NCBI GenBank assembly: GCA_943328975.2
Contig: CALQCC020000009.1
Coordinates: 1 to 64,000, forward strand
Source: Bordetella parapertussis
GTDB taxonomy: Bacteria; Acidobacteriota; Terriglobia; Bryobacterales; Bryobacteraceae
Length of the DNA: 64,000 bases
Reading direction: 5' to 3'
Position 1 is the first letter of the stretch. Every line of letters begins with the position of its first letter. The translations under genes and the position numbers were made by a program. Shown here one piece after another: positions 42,095-51,554 of this stretch. The notes under the pieces are model-generated. The model worked only from the letters and a program-made list of their open reading frames with translations. It did no database searches and had not been told where the DNA came from.

Positions 42095-45088
42095 GTGCGG
42101 AAAAACGTGCGATTGCGGACGTTCGTGTTTTTGTTGGCTGGCTGCTTCGCGCGCGCTCAACAAGCCGGGGTGGCCCCACCCGTAGGCCCTCGCCTGGAGG
42201 GCCGTGCAGTTTCTCGCATTGAATTTCAGCCAACCGATCAGCCTTTGCCGCGCGAGGAACTCGACCGGCTGCTTCCGATTCATCCCGGCGCTCCTCTGCG
42301 GATGGCCGAAGTTCGCGACGCGATTCAGAAGCTCTACTTCACGGGCCGCTTCTCCGACATTTCGGTGGATGCAAATCTGGAGGGGGAAGCTGCCGTCGTG
42401 GTGTTCACCACTTCGCCAGCCTACTTCGTGAGCCGGGTCAGCATCCGGGGGGAAGCGGAGCCGCCCAACCGCAACCAAATATCCACGGCGGCGCAGCTTG
42501 AATTAGGCACACCGTTTCACGACGATGCCGTGGAAGCCGCCGCCGTGCGGATTCGGGAACGCCTGCGCGCCAACGGCCTCTATGGCGCCACGCTACAGCA
42601 TCACGTGGATCTGACTTCCGCCACTGAAGAGGCAAGCATCTACTTCGATCTGGAGACTGGCAAGAGAGCGCACTTCGAAGGCATTCAGATTTCCAGTCCG
42701 CCTGATCAGCCTCTCTCCGAAAAAACTAAGGCCAGTCTCATCCACGCCTCCCAGTGGCGCCGAGGGATCGCGTTTGTTCCGCTGCCCGGCTGGCGCGAGG
42801 TGACAGAAACTCGCGTACAGGTGGGGATCGAAAATCTGCGCCGGCTCTTGCAGAGGGATGACCGGCTGCAAGCGCGGGTCACGCTGGATCGGCTGGATTA
42901 CAACGAGGCGACCAAGGGCGTGACGCCGGTAGTCACGATCGACAACGGCCCCATCATCGAAGTTCGCACCACGGGCACCGACGTGGGGAAAACCCGTCTT
43001 CGGCAGTTGGTGCCCATCTACCAGGAACGTTCCGTGGACCGAGGGCTGCTGCTGGAAGGTGAGCGGAACTTGAGAGACTACCTGCAGTCGAAAGGCTATT
43101 TCGAAGCCGCAGTGCAGTTCACGCAATCCGAACCTGAACCCGGCCGTTCCGTCATCGAATACCAAATTGAGCGGGGCGCCCGGCACAAACTGCGGACCAT
43201 CGTGATCGCCGGAAACATGTACTTCGATACGGCAACCCTGCGCGAACGGATGTATGTTCAGCCGGCCAGTTTTTTGCGCTTCCGCTCCGGCCGCTATTCG
43301 CCGCGCTTGTTGGCGCAGGATGTGAATGCGATCCGGGGGTTGTATCAGACCAACGGATTCCGCGACGTGGCCGTGACGTCAGAGGTGCAGGAGAGTCCGT
43401 TGGATCATACGGAGATCTCCATACACATTCAGATTGTGGAGGGCCCGCAGTGGTTCGTGAATGCACTGGGGATGAAGGGGGCAAGCGCAGAGGACGAAGC
43501 GTATTTGCGTGCGCGGATGCGGTCCACCGAGGGCCAACCGTTTAGCGCCGCGAACGTTGCTGCGGATCGGGACGCCATCCTGACCTACTACTTTAACAAC
43601 GGCTATCCCGACGCTACGTTTAGCTGGAGCCAGGAAGCGGGTCCGTCAGATGGCTTCGTCAACCTTGGATTCACGATCCAAACCGGAGCGCGGCAATACG
43701 TGCGCGGCGTTTTGGTCCGTGGCTTAGAGACGACGGATCCGGCGTTGGTTGCCAGTCGCATTTCCTTGAAGGCAGGGGACCCTCTTTCACAGAGTCAGAT
43801 TGGCGAAAGCCAGCAGCGGCTCTATGACCTGGGGATTTTCGCCAAAGTGCAGACGGCGACACAGAATCCGGAGGGCAAGGAAGAAAGCAAGTACATCCTG
43901 TTCTACGCCGATGAGGCGCGCAAGTATTCGCTCAACTTCGGCATCGGAGCGGAACTAGCGCGCATCGGTGGAGGCACCACTAGTCTGAACGCGCCGGCGG
44001 GAGCCGCGGGTTTTGCACCGCGCGTTTCCATCGGGCTGAGCCGCATCAATTTTCTAGGCCTCGGGCATACGATCAGTTTGCAGACACTGACATCCACACA
44101 ACAACGCCGGGCGCTGCTGAACTACCTGGCTCCACAGTTCAAGGGCAATCCGAATTTGGCGTTGTCTATTTCGTCGCTGTTCAACGATGCTCGCGATGTC
44201 CGGACCTTCGCGGCTCGGCGTTGGGAAGGATCGATCCAGTTGGCACAACGTTTTTCGCGCGCTACCACCGGACAGTTCCGCTTCACGTTTCGGCGGGTAA
44301 CGCTGGATACAAATTCGCTGAAGATTTCCCCGTCTTTGATTCCGCTCCTGTCACGCCCGGTCCGCGTAGGGTTGATTGGAGCAACTCTTTTCCGTGACCG
44401 TCGCGATGACCCGGTAGACTCGAAACGCGGCACCTACAACAGCATTGACGTCGCGCTTGCCAGTGCAGCGTTTGCATCGCAGACGTCCTTTACGCGAGTG
44501 GTTCTGCGCAACTCCACCTATCACAGGGTCAGCCGTAATATGGTCCTTGCGCGCAGCGTGCAGTTCGGCTACATCGGAAGAATGGGTGGATTGCCCGAAA
44601 TCCCATTGGCCGAACGCTTCTTCGCCGGCGGCGCGTCATCCCAACGAGCCTTTCCCGACAACCAAGCTGGACCCCGAGACTTGGTGACTGGCTTCCCCTT
44701 GGGTGGAACGACACTTTTGTTCCATTCCACCGAACTGCGCTTTCCGCTCATCGGCGACAACATTGGCGGCGTGGTCTTCCACGACATGGGCAACATCTAT
44801 TCCAGCGTGGACAACTTCAGCTTCCGCGTCCGCCAGAGGAACCTGCAAGATTTCGACTATATGGTGCATGCGATCGGCACGGGCATTCGATACCGCACAC
44901 CGGTTGGGCCCATCCGAGTAGACATTGCCTACGGACCCAATTCGCCACGCTTCTTCGGATTCGCGGGCACTCGCGACCAATTAATCAATGCAGGCACAAC
45001 TCCGTTGTGCGTGGATGGTTCGCCGCAGTGCGTGAACCAACGCATCAGCCGTTTTCAGTTTCATTTCTCGCTGGGGCAGACCTTCTAA
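42095..45088 (+). CDS. Omp85-family outer membrane protein with seven POTRA domains
   Basis: About 997 residues. After a signal peptide (to near residue 22; an LAGC sequence also resembles a lipobox), I count seven POTRA-like units of 75-100 residues, each ending in a strand such as FVSRVSIRG, KLRTIVIAGN or YVRGVLVRG. The C-terminal third is a 16-strand barrel with the Omp85 motif AERFFAGGASSQRAF and a terminal phenylalanine. It inserts β-barrel proteins like BamA or TamA. GTG at 42095 has a TATCAT box eight bases before it; a TTG at 42086 is the alternative. It heads an operon with the SurA-N-like and TamB genes. Confidence 0.92.
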   Translation: MRKNVRLRTFVFLLAGCFARAQQAGVAPPVGPRLEGRAVSRIEFQPTDQPLPREELDRLLPIHPGAPLRMAEVRDAIQKLYFTGRFSDISVDANLEGEAAVVVFTTSPAYFVSRVSIRGEAEPPNRNQISTAAQLELGTPFHDDAVEAAAVRIRERLRANGLYGATLQHHVDLTSATEEASIYFDLETGKRAHFEGIQISSPPDQPLSEKTKASLIHASQWRRGIAFVPLPGWREVTETRVQVGIENLRRLLQRDDRLQARVTLDRLDYNEATKGVTPVVTIDNGPIIEVRTTGTDVGKTRLRQLVPIYQERSVDRGLLLEGERNLRDYLQSKGYFEAAVQFTQSEPEPGRSVIEYQIERGARHKLRTIVIAGNMYFDTATLRERMYVQPASFLRFRSGRYSPRLLAQDVNAIRGLYQTNGFRDVAVTSEVQESPLDHTEISIHIQIVEGPQWFVNALGMKGASAEDEAYLRARMRSTEGQPFSAANVAADRDAILTYYFNNGYPDATFSWSQEAGPSDGFVNLGFTIQTGARQYVRGVLVRGLETTDPALVASRISLKAGDPLSQSQIGESQQRLYDLGIFAKVQTATQNPEGKEESKYILFYADEARKYSLNFGIGAELARIGGGTTSLNAPAGAAGFAPRVSIGLSRINFLGLGHTISLQTLTSTQQRRALLNYLAPQFKGNPNLALSISSLFNDARDVRTFAARRWEGSIQLAQRFSRATTGQFRFTFRRVTLDTNSLKISPSLIPLLSRPVRVGLIGATLFRDRRDDPVDSKRGTYNSIDVALASAAFASQTSFTRVVLRNSTYHRVSRNMVLARSVQFGYIGRMGGLPEIPLAERFFAGGASSQRAFPDNQAGPRDLVTGFPLGGTTLLFHSTELRFPLIGDNIGGVVFHDMGNIYSSVDNFSFRVRQRNLQDFDYMVHAIGTGIRYRTPVGPIRVDIAYGPNSPRFFGFAGTRDQLINAGTTPLCVDGSPQCVNQRISRFQFHFSLGQTF

Positions 45089-45089
45089 G

Positions 45090-45704
45090 ATGCTACGTCG
45101 CGCGGTCATCACCGTTCTCTTCGTCGCCCTTGTGGCGCAAGCGGAGCCATTGGATCGCATCGCGGTCAGCATCGGCACCCACGTGATCACGGAAAGCGCC
45201 TTGGTCCTCGACTTACGCGTCAGTGCGTTTCTGGAGCGCGGACCGGTGGATCTGAGCCCTGCCGCAAAACGTCGCTCGGCGGAACGGTTGACCGAACAGG
45301 TCCTGATTCTGCGCGAAGCCACGGACAGCCACCTCGCGTTGCCCTCGTCCCAGAGTGCGACAGCGCTCCTGGATCAAGTGAAAAAGGATTATGGGCCACC
45401 GGAGGAGTATCAAGCGGCGTTGGTGCGTTATGGCATCGAAGAGAGTGACGTTGCGGCTCAGTTGCTGTCCGGCCTAATCGGCATCACGTTTACCGATCTG
45501 CGCTTTCGGCCCGCCGTGCAGATCCCCGAAGAAGACCTGCGAGCCTACTACGGCAAGCTGAACGGAGAGGTTACCTTTGAAGCCAGCAGGAGCCAGATTG
45601 AAGACATCCTGACTCGGCAGCGCACGACCGAGGCGCTTGACCAGTGGTTGGTAACAGCGCGCGCGGCGGCAAACGTTCAATTCCGTGAGCAGGTGTTTCG
45701 ATGA
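45090..45704 (+). CDS. SurA N-terminal-like periplasmic chaperone without isomerase domain
   Basis: A 204-residue exported protein (signal MLRRAVITVLFVALVAQAEP). The mature part starts LDRIAVSIGTHVITESALVLDLRVSAFL and continues with a helical SurA-N arrangement (SAERLTEQVLILREATDSHL, EYQAALVRYGIEESDVAAQLL). The last helix region returns at EASRSQIEDILTRQRTTEALDQWL. No parvulin domain is present. One base separates it from the Omp85 gene and its stop overlaps tamB (ATGA), so it probably chaperones barrel substrates for that machine. Confidence 0.75.
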   Translation: MLRRAVITVLFVALVAQAEPLDRIAVSIGTHVITESALVLDLRVSAFLERGPVDLSPAAKRRSAERLTEQVLILREATDSHLALPSSQSATALLDQVKKDYGPPEEYQAALVRYGIEESDVAAQLLSGLIGITFTDLRFRPAVQIPEEDLRAYYGKLNGEVTFEASRSQIEDILTRQRTTEALDQWLVTARAAANVQFREQVFR

Positions 45705-48700
45705 AACGCATACTGTGGCGCATCGCTGCGGTGTTGGCGGGCTTGCTCATCGTGGCCGTCGTGGCAGGAATCTTCGTCTTGCGCAGCGCGTGGTTCCTCG
45801 ACTACTTGAAACAAGGAATCATTGACCAGGCGCAGCGGGCTACAGGCGCCAAGGTGGAGATCGGCGGGTTGTCTTTCGATTGGTCCACTTTGCGTGCGCG
45901 TGTGGATGGCTTCGTCCTGCATGGCAAGGAACCGGTCGAAGAAGCGCCGTTGGTTCGACTGGAGTCCGCGACGCTTGGGTTCCGCATCATTTCCGCGTTT
46001 GAGCGCAAGGTCGACCTGCAGTCCCTGAAAATCGACCGGCCTCAGGTGCGCGTGCTTGTGTATCCGGATGGAACTACCAACATACCCGGGGCCAATGCGC
46101 GGCCGGAGCGACTATGGTCGCAAGAGCTGCTGAATTTGAAGATCGGCGAATACGAAATCGCGAACGGCACGATGGAATACGACAACCGCAGCGTGCCGCT
46201 CAACTTCAAGGGACAAAAGCTAGACCTCAAGATGACTTACGATGCGAGCACTCCTTCGTACCGTGGCCAGTTCTCATCGGAAGGCTTGCGCATTACGCCT
46301 CCAGGCTACGCAGCGATCGATTCCGCCGTCAGCACCGACTTCATCCTGGAACAGAATCTCGTACGCTTGGCACGCTTTCACTGGACGGCGCCGAACATGA
46401 CTGCGGATCTGAGCGGCACGCTGGACAATCTTCGTACTCCACACGGCACACTGGCAGTTCGGGCTTCGACGACGATTCGCGAAGTGGTGCGAGAGTTTCG
46501 GCTACCCATCGATCCGGCTGGGAAGGCAACGTTCAACGGCAATCTTACCGTCTCGTTTGAAGATGGCTTTGACTACAGCGCCAGCGGGCAGTTTGCGGCG
46601 CAGGGTCTGCGCTATGTCCAGGATCTGATCAAGATTGAAAACGCCGATCTTCGGGCGAGCGCGGAAGTATCTCCTGCTGGGGCGACACTGCGACAGATGA
46701 CAGCGCACGTGCTGGGCGCAATGGTCACGGGCGATGCTCGCTTGGACAATTGGAAACAGTTTCAGTTGAGCGGCAAAGTCGCCGGCATGAACTTACGTAC
46801 GGCAGCGGGAATGATTACGAGCCGTCCTGTTCCGTGGGATGGAACGCTCGCAGGGACGTTTGAGACCAGCGTTACGCTGCAGCAGCCCAACCTCGTCGCG
46901 CGCGCGAACTTGGGGATAAGTCCCGCGACGGAAGGTGAGCCGATCATGGGCCAACTTGACGTCGCCTACGATCAAGCGCAAGGCACGATCGCGCTGGGAT
47001 CGTCCTCCCTTGCCACCGCTGCCACCCGTATAGAACTGGAAGGGACCCTAGGCCGAACGCTGCGCGCACGAGTCCGCACAACCCGAATGGAGGATCTCGG
47101 TCCGTTGTTCGCGTTGGCGCAGGACGGAACCGCCGCGGAGATTCCCCTGAAACTGAACAAAGGGAGCGCATCGCTGGACGGCACAGTGACCGGTCCTCTC
47201 GACAGTCCACGCTTTCGCGGGCAAGTGGCGATCGCCAACGGCCAAGTCCGCGAGTACAAGTTTGATAGTTTCTCAGCGGATATAGACGCCAGTCGCAGCG
47301 ATGTACAGGCTCGCAACATGGAAGCGATGCGCGGCAAGAGTTCAGTGAATGGTTCTCTTACTCTCACAGCCGGACCTGGCGATGCGGGGTTCACGAATTC
47401 TGCGATGGCAGGGCAGCTTGCCTTGCGCAATGTGGACCTCGCTGAAGTGGCCCGCGAGGGCGGGCTTAGCACTCCGGTTTCTGGAATGGGGTCAGCGACG
47501 GTGCGGCTTTCGGGCAGCTTCGAGCAACCTGAAGCGACCATCGCAGTGGACGTACAGAATCCTTCCGGCGCAGGTGAGAAGGCAGATCGGTTGCGCGCGA
47601 ACGTTCGCTATCTTCCAGGCGCACTGGAGTTGACCACGGGCATCGTCAACGATGGACCTTCCGAAGTGCGCTTCGCCGGTACTTATAAACATCCTCTGGC
47701 CAGCTGGCGTTCGGGTGATGTAACATTCGAGGCCTCCACGCAGAACCTGCCGACGACCCGTCTGGAGCGGGTTGCGACGTTGGATCCCAAAGTTTCGGGC
47801 GTACTCAGCGGAACTGTACAGGGTACCGGGTCAATCAACAGCAACAACACCGCAAACCCCTTCACACTCACCTCAGCAACCGCCAACGTCGCGGCGCAAC
47901 AAATATTTGTGGATGGCCAAAGCGTCGGGAACGCGATGCTGGCCGCGCAGACGCGAGGTTCCGACCTAACGGTGACGGCGAACGGAAACGTTCGGGAGTC
48001 GCGGGTGGAAGCCACTGGGGCGTGGAAATTAGAGGGCGATGCGCCGGGTTCCGCGACTGTTCGTTTCTCGCGCATCAGCGTCGATTCTTTGCAGGACCTG
48101 GTGATGCTGGATAAGGAGGCTCCTCCGCCTTCTGTGGAAGGCTATGTCGACGGAGACGTCACAGTGAATGTTGCGCTGCAGCGGCCACAGGACTTCCGCG
48201 CAGAACTTCGGTTGGCCAACGTCCAGGTGAACCCGCGGCAGAATCCGGCGCCCAGACTTGGTTTGCGTCCGGAAGACGTTGTGCTGAAGAACAGCCAGCC
48301 GGTGCTGCTGGAAGCCACATCGCAGGGGGTGACCGTGCGTTCGGCTCGCTTCACGGGGCGAAACACGCAGATGGATGTAACCGGCATGATCCCGCTCAAT
48401 CTGAAAGCCGACGCCAATCTAACACTACGCGGCAACATCGACTTGATCATTCTTCAATTGCTGCGTCCGGATCTTCAAGCTCGCGGGAATGCGACGGTGA
48501 ATGCGACCATCCGAGGAAGTCTGCGGGAGCCCGACGTCACCGGCCAGCTCACATTGGCGGGAGCATCGCTCTATCTGTCGGACCTGCCCAACGGCGTGGA
48601 CAACGCCTCGGGTACAATTCTCTTCGATCGACGACGCGCCACGGTGCAGCAACTGACTGCGGAGACCGGCGGCGGGCAAGTCACCTTCGGAGGTTTTCTG

Positions 48701-49702
48701 GAGTTCGGCAATGCGCTGGTTTACCGGCTACAGGCGCATGCCCGGCACGTGCGGGTTCGGTATCCGCAAGATGTCAGCACCACCTTCGATGCCGACCTCT
48801 CGCTGAATGGCACGTCCGCGGCCAGCACGCTTTCCGGCGCGGTCACGGTGAGCCGCTCGGCGTTTACGGTCAGCGCGGACTTAGGGCAGTTGCTGGCAGG
48901 GGCCTCCGAACCTGCGACCACGGTCGATACCGCGAACGAGTATTTGACTGGGATGCAACTCGACGTTCGCATCAAGAGCGGTCCGAGTTTTCAATTTGAG
49001 ACTTCGCTCGCCTCCGACGTGGAGGCCGATGTAGATCTCCAGCTTCGAGGCTCCCCGTCGCGACCGGTCTTGCTCGGTTCCATCACCGTCAACCGGGGCC
49101 AAGTGCAGATGTTCGGCAACAAGTACACGCTGGAGCGTGGGGATATTCGTTTCTTGAATCCAGTGAAGATCGAACCGACGATCGACGTGGATCTGAGCAC
49201 GCGCGCGCGCGGAGTGCTTGTGAATATCAGCTTCTCTGGAACGATGGAGCGACTGAATCCGAACTACAGCTCAGACCCTCCGCTACAGTCTTCCGAAATC
49301 ATCGCACTGCTGGCAGTGGGACGCGATCCGTCATTGTCTACCAGCCAGAGCGCGCCTGGCACCACCGGGAGTTCGACAAGCGTAATGGGCGCTGGCAGCA
49401 ATTTGTTGGGACAGGCTCTCTCAGCCCAGGTGTCGAATCAAGCACAGCGCTTTTTCGGGGCCAGCCGCGTGAAGATTGATCCGACGTTGACCGGCGTCGA
49501 CAATATTCCGCAAGCGCGCCTGACGTGGGAACAGCAGGTATCCAAGGACATCACCCTCACCTACATTACGAACCTCAACCGCGCGCAGGAACAGATTATC
49601 CGTTTTCAGTGGGACTTAAGCCGCGACTGGTCCGCCATCGCGGTGCGAGACCAGAACGGTCTGTTCGGTATCGATTTTCAGTTCCGCAAGCGGTTCAAGT
49701 AG
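45701..49702 (+). CDS. tamB: TamB/AsmA-like translocation and assembly module protein
   Basis: A 1333-residue envelope protein. An N-terminal inner-membrane helix (ILWRIAAVLAGLLIVAVVAGIFVL) precedes a long repeat of amphipathic β-strands (about 50-1000) that build a hydrophobic groove spanning the periplasm. The C-terminal DUF490/TamB_C domain starts near residue 1000 (VTVSRSAFTVSADLGQLL) and holds GSITVNRGQVQMFGNKYTLERGDIRFLNPVKIEPTIDV. TamB-like bridges carry lipids or barrel proteins to the outer membrane. Its overlap with the SurA-N-like gene, next to the Omp85 gene, supports one functional unit. Confidence 0.93.
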   Translation: MKRILWRIAAVLAGLLIVAVVAGIFVLRSAWFLDYLKQGIIDQAQRATGAKVEIGGLSFDWSTLRARVDGFVLHGKEPVEEAPLVRLESATLGFRIISAFERKVDLQSLKIDRPQVRVLVYPDGTTNIPGANARPERLWSQELLNLKIGEYEIANGTMEYDNRSVPLNFKGQKLDLKMTYDASTPSYRGQFSSEGLRITPPGYAAIDSAVSTDFILEQNLVRLARFHWTAPNMTADLSGTLDNLRTPHGTLAVRASTTIREVVREFRLPIDPAGKATFNGNLTVSFEDGFDYSASGQFAAQGLRYVQDLIKIENADLRASAEVSPAGATLRQMTAHVLGAMVTGDARLDNWKQFQLSGKVAGMNLRTAAGMITSRPVPWDGTLAGTFETSVTLQQPNLVARANLGISPATEGEPIMGQLDVAYDQAQGTIALGSSSLATAATRIELEGTLGRTLRARVRTTRMEDLGPLFALAQDGTAAEIPLKLNKGSASLDGTVTGPLDSPRFRGQVAIANGQVREYKFDSFSADIDASRSDVQARNMEAMRGKSSVNGSLTLTAGPGDAGFTNSAMAGQLALRNVDLAEVAREGGLSTPVSGMGSATVRLSGSFEQPEATIAVDVQNPSGAGEKADRLRANVRYLPGALELTTGIVNDGPSEVRFAGTYKHPLASWRSGDVTFEASTQNLPTTRLERVATLDPKVSGVLSGTVQGTGSINSNNTANPFTLTSATANVAAQQIFVDGQSVGNAMLAAQTRGSDLTVTANGNVRESRVEATGAWKLEGDAPGSATVRFSRISVDSLQDLVMLDKEAPPPSVEGYVDGDVTVNVALQRPQDFRAELRLANVQVNPRQNPAPRLGLRPEDVVLKNSQPVLLEATSQGVTVRSARFTGRNTQMDVTGMIPLNLKADANLTLRGNIDLIILQLLRPDLQARGNATVNATIRGSLREPDVTGQLTLAGASLYLSDLPNGVDNASGTILFDRRRATVQQLTAETGGGQVTFGGFLEFGNALVYRLQAHARHVRVRYPQDVSTTFDADLSLNGTSAASTLSGAVTVSRSAFTVSADLGQLLAGASEPATTVDTANEYLTGMQLDVRIKSGPSFQFETSLASDVEADVDLQLRGSPSRPVLLGSITVNRGQVQMFGNKYTLERGDIRFLNPVKIEPTIDVDLSTRARGVLVNISFSGTMERLNPNYSSDPPLQSSEIIALLAVGRDPSLSTSQSAPGTTGSSTSVMGAGSNLLGQALSAQVSNQAQRFFGASRVKIDPTLTGVDNIPQARLTWEQQVSKDITLTYITNLNRAQEQIIRFQWDLSRDWSAIAVRDQNGLFGIDFQFRKRFK

Positions 49703-49705
49703 CGT

Positions 49706-50455
49706 TTATTTACGAGCCAGATGGAGAGCGACGGCACCGCCAGTCATGCGCTCGAATTCCACGTGTGAGAAGCCCGCTCGCCGCATTTGCGCGGCCAAGT
49801 CATCGGCTCCGGGGAAGCGGCCGATCGATTCCGGCAGGTAGGAATACGCATCTTGTGACCCCGAGACCAACCCGCCGACCCACGGGAGTACGCGTGTAGA
49901 AAAGAATCCGTAAAGCGCGCCGAACAATTTGTTCGTAGGTTGGGAAAATTCCAGCACTGCCGCAACGCCGCCGGGTTTTAGCACACGCAGCATCTCTTTC
50001 ATGCCGCGCTCGTAGTTGGCCAAGTTCCGAAATCCGAAGGCGACGGTGATGAGATCGAGCGAACTGTCGGCGAGCGGGAGCGCGAGCGCGTCGGCTTCGA
50101 ACAACGGCGTTTTGAAACGTCGCGCGTCGATTTTGTGATTCGCCTCCACCAGCATGGGATGGCAGAAGTCGCTGCCGAATACGGCGCGCCCACCACGGTC
50201 TTCCAACGCCAGTAGAACGTCCCCGGTACCGCAGCATAGATCGAGCACGCGAGCATTGGGGCGCGCTAAAACATCGGCTACGCGCTCTACTGTGCGGGCT
50301 CGCCATCGTTTGTCCAAATTGAACGAAAGCAGATGGTTGAGGAGATCGTAACGGCCCGCGATCTTGCCGAACATGCCCTGCACCCAGCGCGCGGCGTCTT
50401 GTTCGGAGGCTGCTCCTCGGGGAGTCGACCCGGTTGTTTTGGAGCTTGTCGTCAT
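49706..50455 (-). CDS. ubiE: Demethylmenaquinone/ubiquinone methyltransferase
   Basis: A 249-residue UbiE/MenG methyltransferase for the C-methylation of the quinone ring. Specific motifs: YDLLNHLLSFNLDKRWR at the N-terminus, LDLCCGTGDVLLALE (motif I), and the UbiE signature AFGFRNLANYERGMKEMLRVLKPGG with LEFSQPTNKLFGALYGFF. Most acidobacteria use menaquinone, so MenG is likelier. Start ATG overlaps the aroB stop by four bases. Confidence 0.93.
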   Translation of the reverse strand: MTTSSKTTGSTPRGAASEQDAARWVQGMFGKIAGRYDLLNHLLSFNLDKRWRARTVERVADVLARPNARVLDLCCGTGDVLLALEDRGGRAVFGSDFCHPMLVEANHKIDARRFKTPLFEADALALPLADSSLDLITVAFGFRNLANYERGMKEMLRVLKPGGVAAVLEFSQPTNKLFGALYGFFSTRVLPWVGGLVSGSQDAYSYLPESIGRFPGADDLAAQMRRAGFSHVEFERMTGGAVALHLARK

Positions 50456-51546
50456 TGGGGCAGCGCCATTTCGATGGATTCAAGCACCAGCGCATCATCT
50501 ACGCCGGAGATGACCGTAACTTCGCCGACCTTGATTGGCAGCACGAAGTGGACCTTGCCTTGAATGGTCTTCTTATCGTTTTTCAAACGCGCCGCGAGGC
50601 GTTCCGCGGGGATGCCGTCCAGCGCAGGGATGGGACCGTACTTGGCGACGACTGCATGGATCGACTGCGCGTCCTTCGCTGACAGGTGTCCCGTCTTCAC
50701 CGCCAGATGCGTGGCCGCATGCATGCCCCAAGCAACCGCTTCGCCGTGCAGGAAGCGCTCATACTTGGTCTCTGCTTCCAACGAATGTCCGAAGGTGTGT
50801 CCGAAATTCAGGATGCGGCGCAGGCCGCCCTCGCGTTCATCGGCGCTTACGACTTCGGCCTTGATGCGAACCGCCCCCGCGATGATGGACTCCAGTACGT
50901 CGGGTTGTCGCTGCAGTACTTGCCCGGATTGTTCGTCCAAGGTGCGGAACAGTTCCGCGTCGCGAATGATGCCGCTCTTCACGATTTCGTACAACCCCGC
51001 GCGGTACTCCCGCTCCGTTAGCGTGCTCACGACATCGGGATCAATCAACACTGCGAGCGGCTGATGAAAGCTCCCGATCAGGTTCTTGCCCTTGACCAGA
51101 TTCGCACCGGTCTTTCCGCCCACCGCGGCATCCACTTGCGCGAGCAACGTGGTCGGCACCTGGATCACGGGAATACCCCGCATGAAGATCGCGGCGAGGA
51201 ACCCGCCCAAATCTCCTACGATGCCTCCGCCAAACGAGATTACGATGCTGGAGCGGTCGCCGCCCGCTTCCACCATCTGGTCGGCCAGCGCCTCCACTTG
51301 GGTCAGACGCTTATTCGGTTCGCCACCCGGGAAGAACAACACCTTGTGTGGGCGCGAGCCAAGGGAGCGTTCGAGCGCAGCTCCGTGCAATTTCCACACG
51401 TCGGCAGTCGTTACAACAAACGCCATTCCGGCGTTAGAAGGGATAAATTCGGCGACGCGGCTGACGCAGCCACGTTCTACGATGGCGTCATAGGCACGTT
51501 GTGGCGTGTCGACGCGAAAGCTGGGCATATACGTTCGTTGTACCAT
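50452..51546 (-). CDS. aroB: 3-dehydroquinate synthase
   Basis: A 364-residue NAD and zinc dependent enzyme of the shikimate pathway. NAD-binding FGGGIVGDLGGFLAAIFMRGIPVIQVPTTLLAQVDAAVGGKTGANLVKGKN and the zinc-ligand part (LYEIVKSGIIRD, LNFGHTFGHSLEAE, LHGEAVAWGM) are complete. ATG at 51546 is selected; another ATG at 51528 and a farther frame to 51573 exist, and the 5' end faces the divergent exchanger gene. Confidence 0.95.
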   Translation of the reverse strand: MVQRTYMPSFRVDTPQRAYDAIVERGCVSRVAEFIPSNAGMAFVVTTADVWKLHGAALERSLGSRPHKVLFFPGGEPNKRLTQVEALADQMVEAGGDRSSIVISFGGGIVGDLGGFLAAIFMRGIPVIQVPTTLLAQVDAAVGGKTGANLVKGKNLIGSFHQPLAVLIDPDVVSTLTEREYRAGLYEIVKSGIIRDAELFRTLDEQSGQVLQRQPDVLESIIAGAVRIKAEVVSADEREGGLRRILNFGHTFGHSLEAETKYERFLHGEAVAWGMHAATHLAVKTGHLSAKDAQSIHAVVAKYGPIPALDGIPAERLAARLKNDKKTIQGKVHFVLPIKVGEVTVISGVDDALVLESIEMALPQ

Positions 51547-51554
51547 GAGCAGTA

